Assembly: GCA_032622095.1 (NCBI GenBank)
Contig: CP136066.1
Location: 148,083,559 to 148,147,558 of the forward strand
Origin: Siphonodentalium dalli
Lineage: Eukaryota > Mollusca > Scaphopoda > Gadilida > Siphonodentaliidae
Length of the DNA stretch: 64,000 nucleotides
Direction of reading: 5' to 3'
In this document: positions 35,945 to 48,322 of the stretch, one piece after another
Layout: every line of letters starts with the position of its first letter
How positions within the stretch are numbered: the stretch's first letter is position 1
Notes under the pieces: model-generated
Databases searched by the model: none
Told to the model about the DNA's origin: nothing
What the model saw: the letters and a program-made list of their open reading frames with translations, nothing else
Made by a program: the position numbers and the translations under genes

Positions 35945-36440
35945 AAATTTCAACGATATTCGGTACATGAGTCTAGGATCACCTCTAGATCTAAATGGGA
36001 ACTGTCAAATTTGAATGATTTTTTATGAAAAATATGGCCACTGGCAGCCATCTTGGATTTTACTCTTTGCATCACTATATCCTTTAATACGCCATGCAGA
36101 GCTTATCCCTCATCCGATCATCACCAACCTGCATATGGATCTTCAGTGTGAACCTCTCGATGTGTGCCTACCATTTTTTCACGAATTTTGTAAAAAACAA
36201 AAAAAAATCCAAATCCTTTAGCACACCTTACAGGTCACATTTCTTATCCAATCGTCACCAAACTTCATATGGATCTTCGAAGTGACCTCTAGATGGGAGA
36301 CTCCATTTTTTTCCCAAAAATTGTTTAAAACAAACATGGCCACCAGCAGCCATCTTGGATTTTAAATGTCAATCCATCAGCATACCCTACAGCCCACATT
36401 TATTGGAGAATTGTTTTGAAACTTTACAGTCTTATTGGTA
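35945..36440 (+). mobile_element. R7 Helentron-like fragment
   Basis: Three degenerate cores with 'CATATGGATCTTC', 'GTGACCTCTAGATGGGAG' and 'ACCAGCAGCCATCTTGGATT', ending 'CAGCCCACATTTATTGGAGA' as in 9318 and 10070. The head hairpin and GTCC run are missing. Confidence 0.6.
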
Positions 36441-37014
36441 AATAAAAAGTAGGATTGCTTCTATAATCATGATAAGGAACATTCATCAGATAAGATCAGG
36501 AAAACTGAGTAAAATAGTCATTTGAAGCAGTTTGGAGGGGGTGGGTCCCTATCCCAGAATCGAAAAAAATAAAAATTAGAGGGTGGTGGGTATACCCAGA
36601 GGGTGGAAAAAATTAAAAAGCGCCTAGTGTCTGGAATTTTTTTCCTGACCACCCCTTGCCAAGTGGGCCATATTCTTTATGAGGGGACATGCAGTGTCTG
36701 ATAAGCGGAGCATTAATTTTGTTTGTCCTAATTCACTTCCTACTATTTCCCATTATATTAATGTAAGTTCATGACCCATGCAGTCATAGAATGACAGTGA
36801 TATAATGATTCAGATGATGACAGATCCATTGACCCGATGAATGAAATATTTATTTGTCAAAATAAATAGTATCAGAAACATATGATTCAGTATATATATA
36901 TACATACACTCAGGGTTGGTGCTGGACCAAAAATATTCTCTTGTCAAAATTTTTGCCAAATGAAATTATGTTTGGCAAATGATTTGCCAAATTTAATTGA
37001 GGAAATTGAATTGA
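36441..37014. other. No recognisable feature
   Basis: Unassigned AT-rich DNA with a short TA dinucleotide run near 36890-36904. Confidence 0.4.
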
Positions 37015-37859
37015 ATTTTTATATGCCCTTTTGAAAAAAGGTTGTATTATGTAATCAGTCTGTTCGTCCATCCGTCCGTTAACATTTTTGGTTTCCGATC
37101 GATAACTCCAGTTTGGATTATTTGATCTGAACCGAAGTTTGTATGTGTATTTCCCAGCTAAAAATACAGGCCAAGTTCGAATATGGGTTCCGTCCAATTA
37201 TTTTTACGGCCCTTTTTCGACTTAGAATTTGACCGTCTGTTAATATTTATGGTTTCCGGTCAATATAACTCCAGTTTGAATTATTTGATCTGAACTGAAG
37301 TTGGTATGTTTATTTCCCAGCTAAAGATACAGCGAAGTTCCAATATGGGTTCCGTCCAATTATTTTTACATGAGTTACAGCCCTTTTTCGACTTAGAATT
37401 TGACCGTCTATTAACATTATGGTTTCCACTCGATAACTCAAGTTTTAATTATTTAATCTGAACCAAAGTTGGTATGTGTATTTCCCAGCTACAGGTACAG
37501 GCCAAGTTCAAATATGGGTTCTGTCCAATTATTTTTACATGAGTTACAGCCCTTTTTCGACTTAGAATTTGACCGAATTCTTAAAATTTTGGTTTCCAAC
37601 CAATATCTCCAGATTGGATTATTTTATCTGAACCAAAGCTGGCATGTGTGTTTCCCAGTTAAATCTAAAGTTCGAATATAGGTTTTGTCCAATTATTTTC
37701 ACATGAGTTAGACATTTTTCGACTTTGACCGCATTTTGGCATTGAAATTAGGGGTATATCACATATTCTTTGTAAGCTCAAATTGTTATTATATTTTGCA
37801 GTAGTACAAATCGAAATGTCTAAAGGGCGTATTTTGCCACGCCGTAGTGATGCTCTTGT
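37015..37859 (+). mobile_element. Helentron/pearl-like element R6a with four cores
   Basis: Starts TTATATGCCC with head hairpin (GCCCTTTTGAAAAAAGG), a GTCC-type run (37068-37080), then four cores spaced about 160-170 bases starting near 37080, 37237, 37408 and 37576. The cores share 'TGGTTTCCGATCGATAACTC', 'GTGTATTTCCCAGCTA', 'GGCCAAGTTCGAATATGGGT' and 'CCCTTTTTCGACTTAGAATT'. Tail 'TTTTGCCACGCCGTAGTGAT' then GCTCTTG. It is the same family as 62508-63083. Confidence 0.75.
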
Positions 37860-37861
37860 TA

Positions 37862-39900
37862 TATCTTTGTTATATAATATAAAAACTAACCACAGAACTG
37901 GTCAAATGAGCTAGAAAAGCAAGATAGTATTATTAATATTAACAGCCCTTGAAATTAGCAAAAAATGTCCTAGAGGAAATTTAATGCTGTGGCATATTTG
38001 ATTCCACACACACACACACTTGCCACGGCATTTCCCATGGCATTGCTTATTGCTGTGGCCAATTTCTAGGTCTGAATTTATATCAAAGTAGCAATAAATA
38101 TCTGAGCGACACCCGGAAATTATGTTTAATATTTCTAGACAGTCATCAAGCTACATACATATTATTTCGTCCTGTATCCTTGTTGGGGAAAAAAAGACGA
38201 GCCACAAATAAATCCAACTGATTTGTCACCTGTTGTCTTATACACGCTGGTCATAAAACAATGACATAAATAAATACATGGCATACAATGTTGTCATAAT
38301 ATGTATTATTACAAAGACTGTGAACAGACAAAGGGGATTAACTAAAAAAACTATTTTATAATTACCATTTGCGGTTTCGTGCAAAGTGACGTAATCTACC
38401 TTGAGAACCTATTACAAACAAATTTTTTGTCCCCAGCCTCAATGAAAACTTTACAGAACATCGCTTTTCTGACTGTTATATTTTAACACGGTCGATTAAC
38501 TGTTTGTGAAAGTTTGGTTATGACAGAAAGAAGGTATTACCATTTTATGAGAATTAAAGAAAATTACATAAAAAAACATGTATCATTTTCAGCATATTAC
38601 TCCATACCGCTAGGTTGAAAAATTTGATGATTGGGTTAATGGGTTTCCCTTTGTATTAATTGTCTGTAAGTCGATCGTCAGTCTCGTCACACGCAACAGA
38701 TAATCCACCTTCGATGATGTTTTATGACTAGAGATAGTTCACATCACATAATTAAAACCCCACTTGCCAAATGAAAATATATTCTCTTCCATTAATTCAC
38801 TCACTATCCAATGGAGAACTTGATGACCCACCCAGTGACAACCTGCCCCAACAATAGTTGAGACGACACAAATGTTAAAATTAGATAATTTATTATAATA
38901 TTATGTATGATTTATAGGTTAGAAATATCTTGATTTATTAGGGGATAACGAAAAATTTTCTAAGTTACTTTTGATGCAACCATCCGCTGCGAACTTATGT
39001 CCATGAAAATGTGCATTCGGTTAGAAAAAAAGGTTAATATTATGTCCAGTGCTAGTACGGAATTACATGTTTCTTGTTTTCCCTAAAATTATTTTGAAAA
39101 GTGATGAATCTAAGGCCAAATAAAAAATATTATTTTAATCTCATTCACCGCCGCATTGAAATAAATGGCCCACATTGGAAGTTTTATTTTTATTTTTTAT
39201 TTTATGACAAAAAAAAATTTTAAAAAGTTTTTTTTCAATTTTCTTTTCAAAATTATTTTGGTATGTATTTACCAACATGTCCATACGTACTGAGCTTTAA
39301 TTGCAACATACATGAACTTTAACATATCTCTGTGATTGATAGATTGACTATCATATATACACATAGTGACATAGAACATCAAGTAGATGACTACATTCAA
39401 GAAAATGATTTGCTGATCATCATAGTCTCGTGTACTTATTGTAACTCCAGAACAAATGAAAGGCACTGGAGGAAATTTAGGATCACATTTTATAATGGCG
39501 AGGTGTCAATTTATAGACAATAAAAACAGTTGTAAATAGTCAGGGGCATTAGAACATTATTGGTAATCCCTATGTCATACAGGTATAATAGTAGCACAAT
39601 GTAATATTTATATCAGATTAAATGAATGTATATGCAAACCTAAGTTTCCTCTACATTTTCTGACTATTACAAGATAAGGGAAGCTATCATGATCCATGCT
39701 GACGATATGCACACAAAAATAAAAATGAAGTCCTCCTTCCCTCATTGATTCTGAAAAATTTGTCTGAGACTGAAATAATGTTTTTTTGGCCAAATCAACT
39801 GAAATTGTTCAAAACATTTTCATGGTTGGGTTGTCAGCAGGTGGATCAGCAGGGAACCAATATACATGTACTCCTAAAGTTTATCTTACTCAGCATATCG
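37862..39900. other. GPCR 3' flank; no further gene recognised
   Basis: Single-copy-looking, very AT-rich DNA with T/A runs near 39180-39260 and a (CA)n of about seven units near 38007-38023. The receptor's 3' UTR must lie in the upper part, but no clear polyadenylation signal was picked. Confidence 0.4.
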
Positions 39901-39901
39901 T

Positions 39902-40867
39902 TTATACAGATTTATAAGTACAGTGTAGAAGTTTCAAAAACTGTTTCTTGAAACTTTTCCTCATCCAGGCATACACAATCGGGTTCACAGCCGAGTTACT
40001 CATCGCTCCACACAACATAAAATTCTTCAGAACAATCATGAGATGTTGGTCGTGAATCACATAACGTAGCGGGCTCACAAGAATGTACGGCAACCAGAAA
40101 CATACAAACAAAAAGTAGACCACTGCCATTACACGTGCCGATTTCTCTTCACGAGCTTGATTTGTTTCTGAGTTACTATTTTCATTGTTATTTATAGCAG
40201 ACGATGAGTATGTCTTTCGCATTTTGGAATGCATTTTCCGAACTTGGATGAAGATGTGTATGTACATGTACGTTGTCGCCGTCAGCGGTAGACTAACTGT
40301 GAGAAACACGGCGATAGCAGTATATCCTGGTTCCATTACCGTGTAGAATTCGCACCTTATACCCGGGTGCCATTTGCTCCACCCGAGCAAAGGGAGGCTA
40401 CTCACGGTTATGTAATAAATCCATATCGATACGATAGCTATCCTCACTCTCCGTGTCGTCACAAGCGCTGAATATTTAAATGGGAATATAATTGCGATGT
40501 ATCGATCTAATGCAACGAACATCAGGCTGAATAAAGAAGATCCGCATGATAGAACGACCAATGAGAATTGAATCATACATGCAAACATGCTCCTTTTGGC
40601 GAAACCATCGTCCCAGTAAGATACAATGTACAATGGAATGACAACCAATCCCACGAGAAGATCTGCGATGGCCAAGCTGCTAACAAATAAATTTGGGTTG
40701 GTCTTCAACTTTTTTTCTGTCGCAATTGCCAATAAGACAAGACTGTTGCCGAATATTATGATTGGCATGACTGCCACAATAATGACTGTGTATTGAATCC
40801 GGAATTCCAGGTTGTGATTTATATCATCGTTGAGGTCATTCGTGAAATTTGTTGAATTGTTGGTCAT
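39902..40867 (-). CDS. Rhodopsin-family (class A) GPCR, adenosine-receptor-like, intact single-exon ORF
   Basis: A 321-residue seven-transmembrane receptor of the plasma membrane, expected to signal through heterotrimeric G proteins. Seen: N-glycosylation sites near N4 and N7; TM1 about 27-49 with GN at 40-41; TM2 with LAIADL (D69); Cys97 at the top of TM3 and Cys172 in the second outer loop for the usual disulphide; DRY at 121-123; Trp149 in TM4; Pro194 in TM5; FWLP at 257-260 in TM6; NPIVY at 295-299 in TM7; basic helix 8 and Cys316 for possible palmitoylation. Length is normal for a small class A receptor. The 'LLGW' before loop 2, 'CEF' in it and a Val at 3.32 (V104) recall adenosine receptors, and the absence of Asp at 3.32 argues against an amine receptor. 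The adenosine-contacting Asn at 6.55 is Ser265 and the His at 6.52 is Ile262, so I call it an orphan receptor. The start ATG has A at -3. No other gene is adjacent. The ligand is unknown. Confidence 0.93.
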   Translation of the reverse strand: MTNNSTNFTNDLNDDINHNLEFRIQYTVIIVAVMPIIIFGNSLVLLAIATEKKLKTNPNLFVSSLAIADLLVGLVVIPLYIVSYWDDGFAKRSMFACMIQFSLVVLSCGSSLFSLMFVALDRYIAIIFPFKYSALVTTRRVRIAIVSIWIYYITVSSLPLLGWSKWHPGIRCEFYTVMEPGYTAIAVFLTVSLPLTATTYMYIHIFIQVRKMHSKMRKTYSSSAINNNENSNSETNQAREEKSARVMAVVYFLFVCFWLPYILVSPLRYVIHDQHLMIVLKNFMLCGAMSNSAVNPIVYAWMRKSFKKQFLKLLHCTYKSV

Positions 40868-40921
40868 GATTGGAATCTTATGACATCATCGCAGCCTATT
40901 GCCTCTCCTAGTGTACACTCT
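40868..40921 (-). other. 5' UTR segment of the GPCR with probable 3' splice site
   Basis: Reading the minus strand, a pyrimidine-containing stretch ends in 'TATCTTTTCAG' with the AG complementing 40920-40921, followed by 51-52 bases to the receptor ATG. This looks like the acceptor of an intron in the 5' UTR, which would place the coding region in one final exon, as is common for GPCR genes. The upstream exon and promoter are not identifiable. Confidence 0.45.
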
Positions 40922-41774
40922 GAAAAGATAAATAGATGAGAATTAAATCACTCTTATTATGTCAAGTCAAGGGATGTGGCAAGGGGGGGGGGTTGTGGGA
41001 GGTGTCTTTTATTTGTGGTCTAAAAACACTTACTATTGTCCTAAAAAGTAAATGATTTTAACAATTGTCTAACTTTTTCGACGAATTTGTCCATACCCTT
41101 GTGCTAGGCCATTAACTTTCTTTCTGCAATTAGCGAGTAAGGAGGTGAAACAACTGCCCCTGCACTAATCAATTGGGAGGCAACAGCAGTGAATGGGGGG
41201 AGTTAAAATTTTCAACAGTTGAAATTTTATGCCTGACACAGTATTAGTTGGACATTTCAGATCAGAAACATGTTGAACTTTTTTCTGATAGTGTGATATT
41301 CCACCCAGTATATAGTGTGAATGATACTCCACCCAGTATATAGTGTGAAATTTGTTGCTTTTTAGAATAAAAAATCAAATACTTTCCTTGTTAAAATTGT
41401 TCAGTTAAAATTTTGAACTGATATGGTAATTAGTTGGAAATTTGGAAATTTCCAACCATAAGGGGGTGTTTGGTTTGAAATTTCAAACAGTTGAGAAATG
41501 GATGTTCCTTTTGGAAAAGTTTTTGCTTCAATATAGATGCACTAATACTGGCTCTGTATGAGCGTTCATTGATTCAATGTGCATGAACAAATTCTCAGTT
41601 CTTGTAGAAATGGCCAAGTATCAATTGGAATGGCACATTGAGATGTCCCTCAACTCAGATCAAGCTTGAATATTGGTCCCGATTTTTGCACATATCAGGG
41701 TTCTAACCAGCGCCTGCCTCATCTATCAATGAATGAATGAATACTCTATTGACTGACCACTATCCAGAGATGAA
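40922..41774. other. GPCR upstream region with repeat remnants
   Basis: 40970-41470 shows pieces of the hAT-like element at 60072 ('AGGGATGTGGCAAGGGGGGG', 'TTGGAAATTTCCAACC'). A 26 bp unit ('ATACTCCACCCAGTATATAG') is doubled at 41297-41350. The receptor promoter is not identified. Confidence 0.4.
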
Positions 41775-41968
41775 CAGTAATGCCCTAAATAATCGACTCC
41801 TTAACCATAGCAGAATTATGGGTAATTTTTCATGATTTAGTCGGAAATATGGCTTGCTGCCATTCATCGGAAAGCTCTCACAGAGAGCTTTCCGATGAAT
41901 GGCAACAAGCCATATTTCCGACTAAATCATGAAAAATTACCCATAATTCTGCTATGGTTAAGGAGTCA
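41775..41968. mobile_element. R4 mariner-type palindromic MITE, right end truncated
   Basis: CAGTAATGCCCTAAATAATC begins a near-perfect palindrome centred at the 'CTCACAGAGAG' near 41881. The right arm stops at 'AAGGAGTCA', losing its last 25 or so bases. The arms contain 'TTATGGGTAATTTTTCATGA' and 'GCCATTCATCGGAAAGCTCT'. Confidence 0.85.
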
Positions 41969-42725
41969 CACATGTTTCAAAATAATGACATCTACATGCA
42001 AGCCAGCCTGTTATGATGGTATAGATTATCTCACACCAATTTTAGCCTGAAACATGTTCAGCCTCCGGTAAAAATTATGTCTTTGTTTGCATGGATAGAA
42101 AGACCTGTAGCTAGAGGGTGTATTCGAATCCATGTTCCTCTGTGCTCTCGAACCATCAAGATGTGACCCGAGTGTCCAATTTGAACACTGAGAACATGAA
42201 GGTCAGGAACAGACCAAGAGTTCTTGAATTCGGGGAGTCAGAACATGTGAACATGTTATTCGTGTGTTCCTGGCCTGTTCTCGTGTATTCAAATCGGCAA
42301 GAGAATGTTTGCGGTATTCGGTCTTTGTGAAGAATCAGGAATGTGTACTCCTATACACCCAGAGTGTCAGTACTAGTGTAAGTTGTTTTTAAAGAGGACA
42401 AGTATAAACTGCAGTGTACCTGTGAGTGCTATTGTCAGATTTGTGCCCTGGACTGTTACTAAAAAATGTGTCTCTCTGTGTGTGTGAGCATTACTGTGTG
42501 TACTTATGTGAGCCAGTGTGGTGATTTATTGGTTTTTAGTTATGCACCAGTTAACAATGCTATTTTTAACTAACTTTTCTTTATTCTTGTTGGCTCTTTG
42601 GTTTCCCTCCAAAATTCAGTTATAGCAGGGAGTTAGAGTATGACAGTCAGAGAGTGTAGAGATATTAAATACCTGAGTTAATAACTTGTGAGAGTCTTTT
42701 CACAGTGACTTTTATTATCTTAAAG
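41969..42725. other. No recognisable feature
   Basis: A GT-rich patch near 42470-42530 and some short inverted phrases in 42120-42310 were seen. No gene or element defined. Confidence 0.35.
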
Positions 42726-42726
42726 A

Positions 42727-42850
42727 CATATTAAAGACATATTATAGACTTGTTCGGGTGCGTGAAACTGATAAGTTAGTACTCAGGCTTAATGCCAACC
42801 TGGGGAATGTAGCATTCTACTAACATCGCCGAAAATTTTCAAAGAAATTG
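42727..42850 (+). repeat. Dispersed repeat, partner of 63260-63397
   Basis: 'GGGTGCGTGAAACTGATAAG' and 'GAATGTAGCATTCTACTAAC' followed by 'ATCGCCGAAAATTTTC' occur in reverse at 63260-63397. Its nature is unknown. Confidence 0.65.
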
Positions 42851-42925
42851 ACCATCAGTAACCACTCCATAGAAAGACTTTGACAGGTATATAAAGCCTA
42901 TATATCGAAAGTTTGTGTACATATA

Positions 42926-43143
42926 CAGTAATGCTCTAAGTAATCGACTTTCTTAACCACAGCAGAATTATGGGTAACTTTTCAGGATTTAGTCTGAAAT
43001 ATGGCTTGTTGCCATTCATCGGAAAGCTCTCGGGGTTCGAGAGCTTTCCGATGAATGGCAACAAGCCATATTTCCGACTAAATCCTGAAAAGTTACCCAT
43101 AATTCTGCTGTTGTTAAGAAGTCGATTTCTTAGAGCATTACGG
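42926..43143. mobile_element. R4 mariner-type palindromic MITE, complete, TA-flanked
   Basis: 218 bases between TA dinucleotides (42924-42925, 43144-43145). CAGTAATGCTCTAAGTAATC faces its mirror ending GAGCATTACGG, and the arms are close to identical. TA duplication and CAGT-type ends indicate the IS630-Tc1-mariner group. Confidence 0.88.
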
Positions 43144-43145
43144 TA

Positions 43146-44145
43146 TTTACGTGTATTGATGTAATTAGTAAATATTCATGATGACAGCTATTCTAAGTGG
43201 AGTCCCCATTTTCCTTTACCATGACTCAATAAAGAGCATTCCCTGTTAAGCCTATTTCCGATATGGTGCAAATAAAGAGCGTTTGTGTATGTGATTACTT
43301 ATTAAAACCTGATTATTATCCCTCCTTCAAAAAGTGTTATATATATATAATTGGATGTTCAAACTAACCACGGCCAATGTTTACATCTTTTATAATGCTA
43401 TTGTTATGCGTAATTGACACAAAGAAGTTGATAATATATATGCCCAATGCCATATACACATAGATAAACTGGCTAACAGCATAAGACAGTGACAAATTGG
43501 TATAAATTAAAATATGTATAAGAAGTCGAAAATCTTGAAGCTTATGGCTATCGTTTTGTTTTGATATTAACCCCTAATCGCTACGTCATTGTCACATTTT
43601 AAATCAAGTGACCACACCGACCGCTGATCATGTGACGTCAATCACGTGACTTCGTCTTCGGAATTTATTGTTTTTCGTTATAAAAACCAAATTAGCGATT
43701 AAACACAAGATTATTTGGGCAAATTGGACATTTTAATTAAATAATATAGGTATATTGAAAGAAAATACTAACAAATTTTCAGAATAATATTCCTTTAATG
43801 GTATAGTCTACATGTCAAATTGTGTTCTGTTAATTATCCTTCAATGGGGAGAATACACTTTATTATACACTTGAGGTCATACATTAAGGGGTTTCCACAC
43901 CTGAGCTATGTCAGGGTGTGGAATGTTAAGATGAACATACACAGAAAACTACCTAATTGTTAAGCTAGTGCACCAACTGGAGGAATCTATGCCACCTGAA
44001 GACCACATCAAACATATTTTGTAACAATAAAAATGTAAAAAAGGTGACTTTAATCATATCTTTAGAAGGGAAATCTTGCGAAGAGCGTTCTCAGCAAATA
44101 TACAAAATTATTGGAAATGAATAACTGCCATAAAAAGTGATATCT
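43146..44145. other. No recognisable feature
   Basis: Unassigned AT-rich DNA. A small stem 'TTCCACACCTGA/TCAGGGTGTGGAA' lies at about 43892-43923. Confidence 0.4.
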
Positions 44146-44242
44146 TTCTGATGAATGGCAACAAGCCATATTTCCGACTAAATCCTGAAAATTACCCATA
44201 ATTCTGCTGTGGTTAAAGAGTCAATTATTTAGGGCATTACTG
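44146..44242. mobile_element. R4 MITE, right half only
   Basis: Begins mid-arm ('CTGATGAATGGCAACAAGCC') and continues to GGGCATTACTG followed by TA (44243-44244). The left arm is lost. Confidence 0.8.
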
Positions 44243-44244
44243 TA

Positions 44245-46653
44245 CCTTGGTGATCATTATGCCCCAGATTAACTGGGACATTTGTACTTAAAACCTATGA
44301 ATTCCCTTTATAATAGATCATATCGACAATTTCTTTTTGTCAATATTGCCCACTGCAATCATGACAAACATAAGCATGCCATCAAAGAAGCTTTATTGTT
44401 ATTATTAAATAGATCGTCTGGTTTAAAGGAAGTAACATAGTGCTTGTTTTTTCGCTATGGTCACAATTTATTATCGCCAATACCTGTAATTTAGGGCAAA
44501 AATGTGTGTAGCGGAAGCATCAAATTATCTAAATCAGTGAATTCACTCACACCAATCTGAAGTGTTATGGCAACTAATGCTCGCAGCCATTACCTGGTTG
44601 ATGTGTGCATTATGAAAATCCCAGTTGGGAGTGACATTATATTTTATGTGTACTTTTACCATTCTATTTTTCGTTCAATTATAAAGAGGCATTCAGGGTT
44701 CCAAACCTCAATTTACAACAACTACATACAAATTATTATTTAATGACTCGTCTATTATGTCTGGGCTGCCAACTACTTGTATATTCCCGAGAGCAACATC
44801 ATTACACAAATATACACCTAGTATATGTTCACCAGTTAGGTACAAAATAATTATCTCTCGTAATATCAATTAGGAATATTCTATGGGATTCATTTCTAGA
44901 CAATGAACTTTCACATTGTGTATCATATTCTGAAATTACATTATTCGGTTTGTGAAATTGTGCCTTCAGATGGAAAACCAGGAATACAAAGTCCTCAAGA
45001 GAATTTAGCAGTCTTGTAAAAATCGAATCAAAGACCTTCACACCAATACGATGCTTGATTAGTCGTGGCATTGAGTTGCTAGCAATGCGTCATTGTTGTG
45101 CGATGTAAGATAAGTTATTAGTTAGCTCACGCCACTAGCTGCACATAAACCACATTAATCGAACTTCATTGATTCCAAACAATCTTTGGATGATTTGCCC
45201 AAATTTCTTTAAATAGTGAAACTTTTTCTCTCCATGAAAAATTAAGCAACCAGGCATTAGACAGGCATTATGTACATGTAGGTGAATTATTCAGCAGCAA
45301 CAATTGAAGAATTTTAGTGAGCCAAAGTCTGTCCAACAAATGTGAAATTTACTAGTCTTATTTACTGTGTATTGAGGCTTGAACATTTTGGGGGCTTTTT
45401 ATAATTATAATAAACTGAGAACTGGACCAAGGATTTGAATGTTGACACCCTGGATATAGTGTGTCTTGACATTTGCAGAATGATCGAGGCCCCCAGAGAG
45501 TGAATTTAGTGATGCTTCTCCACACAGGGTATAACATATCAAAAGTCAGACACACTAAATCCTGACTTGAATGTTGAATTGTGGTGAGGAAAAAGGAATT
45601 TTAAGTGGGAGTGGCACTAATGTCAGTGGTTTATGCTCTATTGCATGTCAGTCTGAAATAGCTCTGGCTGTATTCTCCGCATATTGTGAAAAGTGTTTAG
45701 CAGGAGTTGTATGCCATAATTTAGGCTGAATTGATGGCAAACTCGAATATCAATTAGGAACTTCGAACCTGTATATATTGAATCTGTCAGGTTGCAACAT
45801 TTAACATTCTTAATAGGTTTGTGTATAGACTCTCGGATGATTAAGTTCCAATCAAGTATTCCGATATAATCAGGAAGTAATTTATCTTAGTTCTGTTCCT
45901 TTCATCACTGTTAAAGCTTTTTCTAGTCCCTCGACTGTTATTGGGGCATGTGTTTTATCTCATCTTTAAGGCACATTAGCGTTATGAAGTCTATAGTCAG
46001 TGCAGTTGTCACCGTTTATGCTATTCTTGTTCATAATATCCACCAATTCACCTTCGGAATGTTCAAATCATCATGTCGGTGCACTTATCCTGTGTGTGAA
46101 CATGTTTCTAAAATCGAAAAAATTTCCCTTGCCTTCTTTGAATGTTCAACACTTGCCAGTATAGTTTCCTTCTCCTGTAGGTGTGGGTACAGATTATAAA
46201 ATCTCATCTAAAATCTTCAACACATGTTGATACAATTTCATCTATCCTGTTTGAATACAACATTGATTTTGTAATGTTAAATTTGTGCCTCATTAAAGCA
46301 CTATATAATATCGTGGGGAGGTGCTTAATTGTAAATGTTAATATCACCACTGGAAAGTACAATTTATGCTACATGTAGTAATTAGTTTCACCATAGTCTG
46401 GGGGGTTACTTTAATAGTTATAAATTTCAAAATCACCTCTGAAATGTGTAACCACTGTGAAATTAATGAACAGAAGTATTAATTTGTACTTGATTTCGTA
46501 GTATTGTTATCTGAGGCAGTAAAACATCCTAATTTCACACAATGACAAACATCCTAATTTTGTGTGAGTAGCAAGATTTGTTTACAACCAGCTATTCAAC
46601 CATGTTGCGGCATTAAATAACACCAAACCTGGGCTCTATAATACTTTCAGTTA
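44245..46653. other. Unassigned DNA with one R5 half
   Basis: 45476-45540 holds an R5 arm ('GCAGAATGATCGAGGCCCCC', 'GAGTGAATTTAGTGATGCTT'). The remainder shows no gene; ORFs up to 83 codons are motif-free. Confidence 0.4.
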
Positions 46654-46866
46654 CAGTAATGCCCTAAATAATCGACTCCTTAACCACAGCATAATTATGG
46701 GTAATTTTTCATGATTTAGTCGGAAATATGGCTTGTTGACATTCATCGGAAAGCTCTCAGTGAGAGCTTTCCGATGAATGGCAACAAGCTATATTTCCGA
46801 CTAAATCCTGAAAAATTACCCATAATTCTGCTGTGGTTAAGGAGTCGATTACTTAGGGCATTACTG
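46654..46866. mobile_element. R4 mariner-type palindromic MITE, complete
   Basis: 213 bases. CAGTAATGCCCTAAATAATC faces its mirror ending GGGCATTACTG. The left flank is TA; the right flank is TG, consistent with one substitution in the target duplication. Confidence 0.88.
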
Positions 46867-46902
46867 TGTACTGAGATCAATTTAGATGGGAATCTGAGCA
46901 TT

Positions 46903-47046
46903 CTGATCCAACCAATATTGGATCATTCGGCAGACTAAATTATGAAGCAATTGAATTATAAATAACCTTTCAAACTGATCCAATCAATATGGGTTTATTC
47001 GGCAGACTAAATTATGAATCAATTGAAATATAAATAACCTTTCGAA
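46903..47046 (+). repeat. 72 bp tandem duplication
   Basis: Two units beginning CTGATCCAAYCAATAT with shared 'ATTCGGCAGACTAAATTATG' and 'AATATAAATAACCTTTC'-type phrases, spaced 72 bases. Confidence 0.85.
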
Positions 47047-47527
47047 CTGCGTTTCAGGAATCTTGGGATCTCGATCCCTCTGTTGTGTAGTTAATTCTCT
47101 GTTTTCTAGCTCCAGCGACTAAAATGGAATAAATCATGGATTTCTAATAAAAGAGAGATTTCTCAATTGATCCACTGTTTTTTTTAAATAAACATCCATT
47201 TATCACATCGTCTGCAATGTGTAAGGGAAATGGGACATAGACAATCAAACGGCATTTGCTTTGATACTATCCGAATTCAGAAATTCATGTATCGCTTTAC
47301 TTAGAAACCACATGATCAGGGATGTGGCGACAGGGGGTTGAGGGGGTGCATACTTTGACCAAAATGTTCAGTAGTTGATAGATCAAATCTTCTCGTTCCA
47401 GCTTGGGATATCCGTTTGGTTGATGCTGTTTTTGGACTGAGTTTCTCTTCTATAACGGACTTTATGCCCAGAATCATGGGTGTGAGTTAATTTGCTTCTT
47501 TAATATGTCTTCGTATTAGGTCAAATG
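47047..47527. other. No recognisable feature
   Basis: Only a short hAT-like end phrase ('ATCAGGGATGTGGCGACAGG', 47327) without a partner. Confidence 0.35.
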
Positions 47528-47636
47528 GATGCTTTGTGAGGCTCCCAATGGGGGATTCGCAAATATAAGACAATGCACTGGCACAATATCTTTAATGGTG
47601 CATCAGTGAAGCTCCCATCATGAAAGTGTCAACTCT
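47528..47636 (+). mobile_element. R3 MITE, right half
   Basis: Covers the last hairpin arm to the terminus ('GAGGCTCCCAATGGGGGATT', 'GCACTGGCACAATATCTTTA', 'CTCCCATCATGAAAGTGTCA'). The end TTAA is mutated. Confidence 0.65.
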
Positions 47637-47671
47637 TTAATAGTGCCTGGGCTGTCTTACCAGATCAACTA

Positions 47672-47807
47672 CAGTAATGCCCTAATTAATCGACTCCCTA
47701 ACCACAGCAGAATTATGGGTAACTTTTCAGGATTTAGTCGGAAATATACTGAAAAGTTACCCATAATTCTGCTGTGGTTATGGAGTCGATTAATTAGGGC
47801 ATTACTG
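47672..47807. mobile_element. R4 mariner-type MITE, internally shortened, TA-flanked
   Basis: 136 bases with intact outer arms and TA on both sides (47670-47671, 47808-47809). The inner parts of both arms are missing, leaving a short centre near 'GGAAATATACTG'. Confidence 0.88.
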
Positions 47808-47809
47808 TA

Positions 47810-48322
47810 TATCAGTCTCTTTGAAAAGCCGACGAAAATCATACATCAGATATATGTCTCTAGAACTCTATTAAAATTAGGTTCTGTTTTGAAGGGATTC
47901 CCTCTATTTCATTGTAGAGTGGCGCAGACAACGCACAATTTTATTGGTTTATGGCATAACAGATCACTTCACAGATCTGATTTAATGACGCATTGACAAT
48001 TTTCCCACCCATTGTCAAACTCAACTATTGTTGGAAAACTGAATACAGGCGATATATCGATAATTCATTTTACTCATTGCAATATAGGATACATCATCTT
48101 CGAGTTTTTATCAGTCGACTGATTATTCTTTCGCATATTGTCTGATCTTGTTATATTTATAACTATATCTAAATACTATGATTTTTACAAACATTTACTA
48201 GCTATGCCTGGAATGCACTGCATATTTGGAAATGGTTGATTACGTCATGATGGGAATTTGGCGTCGTCATACAAATGAAATATAATGGACACATCTGTTA
48301 GACTTATCAAAGAGACCGGACC
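47810..48322. other. No recognisable feature
   Basis: Unassigned DNA. Confidence 0.4.
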
